Assembly (NCBI GenBank): GCA_017444705.1
Contig: JAFSWA010000059.1
Location: 1 to 7,842, forward strand
DNA length: 7,842 nt
Direction of reading: 5' to 3'
Source of the DNA: a bacterium
GTDB lineage: Bacteria; Cyanobacteriota; Vampirovibrionia; Gastranaerophilales; Gastranaerophilaceae
The position numbers and the translations under genes are program-made. The first letter of the stretch is position 1. Every line of letters starts with the position of its first letter. This document shows positions 5,325 to 7,842 of the stretch, one piece after another. The notes under the pieces are model-generated. The model was not told the origin of the DNA, made no database searches, and saw only the letters and a program-made list of their open reading frames with translations.

Positions 5325-6053
5325 ATGTTAGAGAAAATAAAAGAATTTCAACTTTCAATATTAGGGATATGTTTGGCACTTGGGATAATAATCAGTTCGG
5401 TTGTTGTAACAAATAATATATCAAAAAATGCAATTACCGTAACAGGGTCCGCCTTTAAAGTTGTTTCATCAGATAGTGCGTCATGGCGTTTTAACATAAC
5501 AAATCGTGCGGCAAATAAAACAGATGCCTATAAAATGACTCAAAAGCAAATTCCCATAGTTAAGGAATATTTAAAATCAAAAGGTATTGAAGAAAAAGAT
5601 ATCGAATTACTTCTTCCTGAGGGTTATGAAATTTACAAAACCTACCCGAACGGATATTCCTCAGATGAAACAATCGGATTCAAATATACTCAGCCTATGA
5701 GAATAAAATCGAACAATGTGGAAAAAATAAAAGAAATATCAACCGAATCGCAAACGCTTTTGGAAAAAGGGATAAATATTAGCAGTTACAGCGATCCGGA
5801 ATATCAGTATTCAAACCTTGCGGAATTGAAAATTCAACTTCTTGAAGAGGCAACAAAAGATGCGAAAGCTCGTGCAAATTCAATGCTAAAAGCAAACAGA
5901 AACAAAGTCGGACAAATAAAACAAGTCAGAATGGGTGTTTTTCAAATCACCGCACCGGATTCAAATTCCGTATCTGATGAAGGAATAAATGACTCTTCAA
6001 CAATAGAGAAAAAAGTTACGGCAGTAGCTAATGTTACATTCTCTATAAAATAA
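5325..6053 (+). CDS. SIMPL domain-containing protein (DUF541), membrane-anchored
   Basis: This 242-residue protein has one N-terminal membrane helix (about 9-29) and an outside SIMPL/DUF541 domain. Family-like segments are A-I-T-V-T-G-S-A (36-43) right after the helix, the S-D-S-A-S-W-R-F-N-I strand (49-58), the Y-S-N-L-A-E-L-K-I-Q-L-L-E-E-A-T-K-D-A-K-A-R-A stretch (162-184), K-V-G-Q-I (194-198), M-G-V-F-Q-I (203-208), and the end S-D-E-G-I-N-D-S-S-T-I-E-K-K-V-T-A-V-A-N-V (217-237). The helix is followed by no obvious cleavage site, so it is probably an anchor rather than a signal peptide. SIMPL proteins are periplasmic or surface proteins of poorly known function; some form oligomers and some have been linked to oxidative stress. 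Start is set by AAGGAG. It is divergent from the sigma gene. Confidence 0.88.
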   Translation: MLEKIKEFQLSILGICLALGIIISSVVVTNNISKNAITVTGSAFKVVSSDSASWRFNITNRAANKTDAYKMTQKQIPIVKEYLKSKGIEEKDIELLLPEGYEIYKTYPNGYSSDETIGFKYTQPMRIKSNNVEKIKEISTESQTLLEKGINISSYSDPEYQYSNLAELKIQLLEEATKDAKARANSMLKANRNKVGQIKQVRMGVFQITAPDSNSVSDEGINDSSTIEKKVTAVANVTFSIK

Positions 6054-6128
6054 CATGTAACAATTCTTTTATAACAAGATAAATATTATTTTTAGCATTT
6101 TATAATTGTTATTATAAAGGATATTGTC

Positions 6129-6464
6129 ATGCGTATTATGCCAATTATTTACAAATTCAACCCGAAAAGAGCTATTTATAAAATAGGTAACACGGTTTTG
6201 TACACAAACAGGGAAAAAGAAGTTGTTGAAGCTGTTGACGGCTTTATACATATAACAGGGGCCAAAAAATTGGGACTTTCCACAGATACTGCTCTTTCTT
6301 CCGCAAAAATTCCGAGAATAATAGTTAAAGACAGCAGTATTGGCTGTATATACGGAAATAATAACCACCATGTTTTTCTTCATAACTGTACTTTTATAAC
6401 AAATCCGAAAATAAAACCAAAATTTGAACACACAGCTCAGATAATATATACAAATAAACCATAA
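6129..6464 (+). CDS. Hypothetical protein, 111 residues
   Basis: I do not recognise this protein. It starts M-R-I-M-P-I-I-Y-K-F and is basic, with a beta-rich pattern of short strands (R-I-I-V-K-D, G-C-I-Y-G, H-V-F-L-H, C-T-F-I) over residues 62-90 and a double His (H80-H81). There is no membrane helix or signal peptide. AAAGGA (6116-6121) lies 7 bases before the ATG and TATAAT (6101-6106) is just upstream, though without a good -35 box. The gene follows the SIMPL gene by 75 bases on the same strand. The opposite strand carries an open frame of similar length (6431-6069) with no ribosome binding site and atypical composition, so this strand is preferred. The opening M-R-I-x-P-I resembles the start of the sigma factor (M-K-I-L-P-L). 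Confidence 0.6.
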   Translation: MRIMPIIYKFNPKRAIYKIGNTVLYTNREKEVVEAVDGFIHITGAKKLGLSTDTALSSAKIPRIIVKDSSIGCIYGNNNHHVFLHNCTFITNPKIKPKFEHTAQIIYTNKP

Positions 6465-6610
6465 TTATTACAAATTATTAATTCGCTAAAAATCAATAAT
6501 AAGCTTTTTTAAAAAATATTTCCTTTTTTGTATTTTTTAAAGTAAATTTTTTTTCGTAAAAACACTTTATTATTATATAAGAGAGTATTATGTAAAAAGA
6601 GGAGATTTTT

Positions 6611-6844
6611 ATGGGAGTAGACGCAACAACATCTGCAACGACATCTGCAACAACAGCAAAGACGAGTGCAGGCAATAAAGGGTTTTTAAAGAATGTTCAG
6701 TCACAACTTTTGGAGGGCAAATTTCGTTATGCAATGAACACACAAGGTCAGGATTTTTTAAAATTTCTTGAAGAGCTATTTCCTGCGGAAGGAATTCGAC
6801 AATATATGAATGCCGCAAATGCAAATAAAGGATGGTTAACATAA
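6611..6844 (+). CDS. Hypothetical small protein, 77 residues, with Thr/Ala/Ser-rich N-terminus
   Basis: I do not recognise this protein. Residues 5-20 are a low-complexity run of Ala, Thr and Ser, partly encoded by a 12-base tandem repeat (ACATCTGCAAC at 6629-6639 and again at 6641-6651). The rest (about 22-77) looks like a small helical domain: F-L-K-N-V-Q-S-Q-L-L-E-G-K-F-R-Y-A-M-N, then F-L-K-F-L-E-E-L-F-P-A-E-G-I-R-Q-Y-M-N-A. There is no Cys and no membrane segment. GAGGAG (6599-6604) lies 6 bases before the ATG. The 146-base spacer upstream is mostly A and T tracts, and I find no confident promoter or terminator in it. The complementary strand is open over almost the same interval (6842-6609) but has no start signals. 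Confidence 0.65.
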   Translation: MGVDATTSATTSATTAKTSAGNKGFLKNVQSQLLEGKFRYAMNTQGQDFLKFLEELFPAEGIRQYMNAANANKGWLT

Positions 6845-6887
6845 ATTAAGGTAATTATATATAATGTTACAGCAAATTTACCTTAAT
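6845..6887 (+). other. Inverted repeat directly after the 77-residue gene
   Basis: ATTAAGGTAA (6845-6854) and TTACCTTAAT (6878-6887) are a perfect 10-bp inverted repeat with a 23-base spacer, starting at the base after the stop codon. No T run follows, so it is not a standard terminator. It may protect the mRNA 3' end, or be part of the repeat structure that follows. Confidence 0.4.
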
Positions 6888-6993
6888 ATGTCACCCTGAA
6901 CTCGTTTCAGGGTCTTATCAGACCTCAAATGTTGAAAAGATGCTGAAACAAGTTCAGCATGACATGTTTAGAAGTTTTTACTGTAACATTGTA
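6860..6993. repeat. Outer inverted repeat enclosing the REP-like element (possible small non-autonomous element)
   Basis: AATGTTACAG (6863-6872) and CTGTAACATT (6981-6990) are perfect 10-bp inverted repeats. The match continues outward to 6860/6993 with one G-T wobble and T-A/A-T pairs. The whole interval is 134 bp, has no ORF, and carries the REP-like palindrome in the middle. This could be a small MITE-like element with terminal inverted repeats, or a long cruciform or terminator. The outer ends have TA on both sides, but in such AT-rich sequence that is weak evidence for a target duplication. Confidence 0.4.
6889..6964. repeat. REP-like 76-bp intergenic palindromic element
   Basis: Two 28-bp arms (6889-6916 and 6937-6964) are inverted copies matching at 23 of 28 positions, bounded by TGTCA and TGACA. 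Each arm is itself a palindrome: CCCTGAA (6894-6900) with TTCAGGG (6906-6912), and ATGCTGAA (6940-6947) with TTCAGCAT (6953-6960), each with a 5-base loop. A further hairpin, GGTCT (6911-6915) with AGACC (6920-6924), overlaps the first. It is distinctly more GC-rich than its surroundings. Similar sequences starting TGTCA with a CTGAACT...TTTCAG core are, from memory, scattered repeats in many unrelated bacterial genomes. There is only one copy in this window, so repeat status is inferred from structure and recall. Confidence 0.7.
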
Positions 6994-7031
6994 CATAAAT
7001 ACATAAATTAATTACTTTAAAATTTATGGCA

Positions 7032-7074
7032 AAAATTCTCCTTTACGGATTTTATATCAGTAAAGGAGAATTTT
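7032..7074 (+). promoter_or_regulatory. Perfect 15-bp hairpin masking the ribosome binding site of the M49-like gene
   Basis: AAAATTCTCCTTTAC (7032-7046) and GTAAAGGAGAATTTT (7060-7074) are perfectly complementary, with a 13-base loop. The right arm contains the Shine-Dalgarno AAGGAG (7063-7068), and its last base touches the ATG at 7075. The left arm carries CTCCTT, a perfect anti-Shine-Dalgarno. If the mRNA includes both arms, the ribosome binding site is fully paired, which would repress translation unless opened by heat, a protein, a small RNA or coupling. No convincing promoter could be placed, so whether both arms are transcribed is not known. Confidence 0.7.
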
Positions 7075-7842
7075 ATGTCTTTAAAAATAAATCCTAAATT
7101 TTATGTAAACTTTAAATCGACTGACAATATTCATACAAAAAATGTAGCGACAAAATCACAAAAAAATGTTAATATGGATTTGGTTGCAAGGTTGCAAGCC
7201 GTTAGTGACATAAACAGGATGAATATTATGAAAGAAATTTTTGAATTAGGATTAAGCTCCGAAGAGTTGGAAAAAAGAGTACAAAAAGAATATTTAAGCC
7301 CCATTACTTTACTAAAAGAAGATGCGGCAGAATTTAATAATCTTGAAGAAGGGGACAAAAAAGCACTCGTACATCTTACCAAAGCCGCAAATATTTTAAA
7401 CGATGTTTATTTAAAACAGGATAATCCAAAGAATATTCCTTTCAAAAATTATTTGATTTCTCAGTCACAAAATGGTAATAAAGATGCACAAAATGCGTTA
7501 ATTCTTTTTAATGCACAAAACGGAATGAGTGCAATTGACAGACAATCTAATATGATAACTCTATGCAAAGGTAATTCTCCAAAAGACGGAAAAGGTGTTT
7601 ATCCGCAGGATTTAGACCCGAAAGAATTTCATGAAATTCTGATTAAAATGCTTGAAAACGGCAAGGTTGAGGAAGTCAAAAAAATCTTATCGCAAAGAAG
7701 TGTTGTTGTAAGGAGTAAAGACGGTTTAACTTCTCTTGATTATACTGAGATATATTCAAAAGAGTTCAACGAGGCTGCACAAGAATTGGAATTGGCGGCA
7801 AAAGTTTCAACTAATGCGGATTTTAATGAGTTTTTGAAGCTT
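7075..7842 (+). CDS. M49 (dipeptidyl peptidase III)-like protein, N-terminal part (3' truncated by window end)
   Basis: There are 256 codons open to the window edge without a stop. The first 15 residues carry the V-N-F-K-S motif (11-15), like the F-G-S of the sigma factor. From about residue 95, the order of features recalls bacterial M49 zinc peptidases: L-T-K-A-A-N-I-L-N-D-V-Y (101-112), V-Y-P-Q-D-L-D-P-K-E-F (175-185, compare family F-Y-P-x-D-M-T-K-E-E-F), V-V-V-R-S-K-D-G (210-217), Y-T-E-I-Y (223-227), and E-A-A...L-E-L-A-A (233-242) leading to a F-x-x-F-L-x-L helix. M49 enzymes cut dipeptides from peptide N-termini and carry H-E-x-x-G-H or a variant much later in the chain, so the catalytic site cannot be checked here. 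Recognition is from memory of family patterns and is moderate. The start is fixed by AAGGAG 6 bases upstream, which lies inside a hairpin. Confidence 0.62.
   Translation, partial: MSLKINPKFYVNFKSTDNIHTKNVATKSQKNVNMDLVARLQAVSDINRMNIMKEIFELGLSSEELEKRVQKEYLSPITLLKEDAAEFNNLEEGDKKALVHLTKAANILNDVYLKQDNPKNIPFKNYLISQSQNGNKDAQNALILFNAQNGMSAIDRQSNMITLCKGNSPKDGKGVYPQDLDPKEFHEILIKMLENGKVEEVKKILSQRSVVVRSKDGLTSLDYTEIYSKEFNEAAQELELAAKVSTNADFNEFLKL

Noticed and set aside
6054..6128. Stem ATAACAA (6071-6077) with TTGTTAT (6107-6113) as a terminator of the SIMPL gene
   Set aside because: All-A/T-dominated short stem with a 29-base loop and no T run; pairing of this sort is expected by chance in such AT-rich sequence.
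6069..6431. Open frame of 120 codons on the minus strand
   Set aside because: It covers the 111-residue plus-strand gene, has no ribosome binding site, and its Phe/Tyr/Asn-heavy composition is that of antisense of an AT-rich gene.
6609..6842. Open frame of 77 codons on the minus strand, almost the exact complement of the plus-strand gene
   Set aside because: No start signals on the minus strand, whereas the plus strand has GAGGAG at the right distance. Equal length is a coincidence of stop positions.

Overview
The window is AT-rich, gene-dense bacterial chromosome with short proteins, good Shine-Dalgarno sequences on most genes, and no phage, conjugation, CRISPR or tRNA signals. Two unrelated proteins, a sigma factor (5179 to 4232) and a peptidase-like protein (from 7075), start with a short polar leader ending in an F-K-S or F-G-S motif. 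From memory, such leaders are very common in gut Gastranaerophilales (Vampirovibrionia/Melainabacteria, the non-photosynthetic sister group of Cyanobacteria). Together with the low GC, that is my best guess at the source, held at moderate confidence and not proven by any marker gene here.

Layout from left to right. At 1-60 there is the 5' end of a minus-strand gene that runs off the window and appears to be leaderless. At 131-1009 is a YitT-family membrane protein. The spacer 1010-1206 holds two copies of a small palindrome and a minus-strand terminator serving a 57-residue gene of unknown function (1380-1207). At 1568-3067 is a sodium:alanine/glycine symporter (AGCS family). At 3178-3447 is rpsO (ribosomal protein S15), with its own promoter and a textbook terminator. 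At 3558-4223 is a flavodoxin-fold FMN protein with a four-cysteine cluster. It converges, 8 bases stop to stop, on a divergent sigma-70-family factor (5179-4232). Divergent from the sigma factor is a SIMPL-domain (DUF541) membrane-anchored protein (5325-6053), followed by two small orphan genes (6129-6464 and 6611-6844). The spacer 6845-7074 is structured: a 76-bp REP-like palindromic element lies inside a larger inverted repeat, followed by a perfect 15-bp hairpin that buries the ribosome binding site of the last gene. That gene (7075 to window end, 3' partial) resembles the N-terminal part of the M49 (dipeptidyl peptidase III) family.

The genes do not form one pathway. Most look like single-gene transcription units with their own promoter, ribosome binding site or terminator. 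No complete new multi-gene system is visible. The best leads are the divergent sigma factor with a leaderless promoter, the shared N-terminal motif, the hairpin-masked start of the M49-like gene, and the nested repeat just upstream of it.
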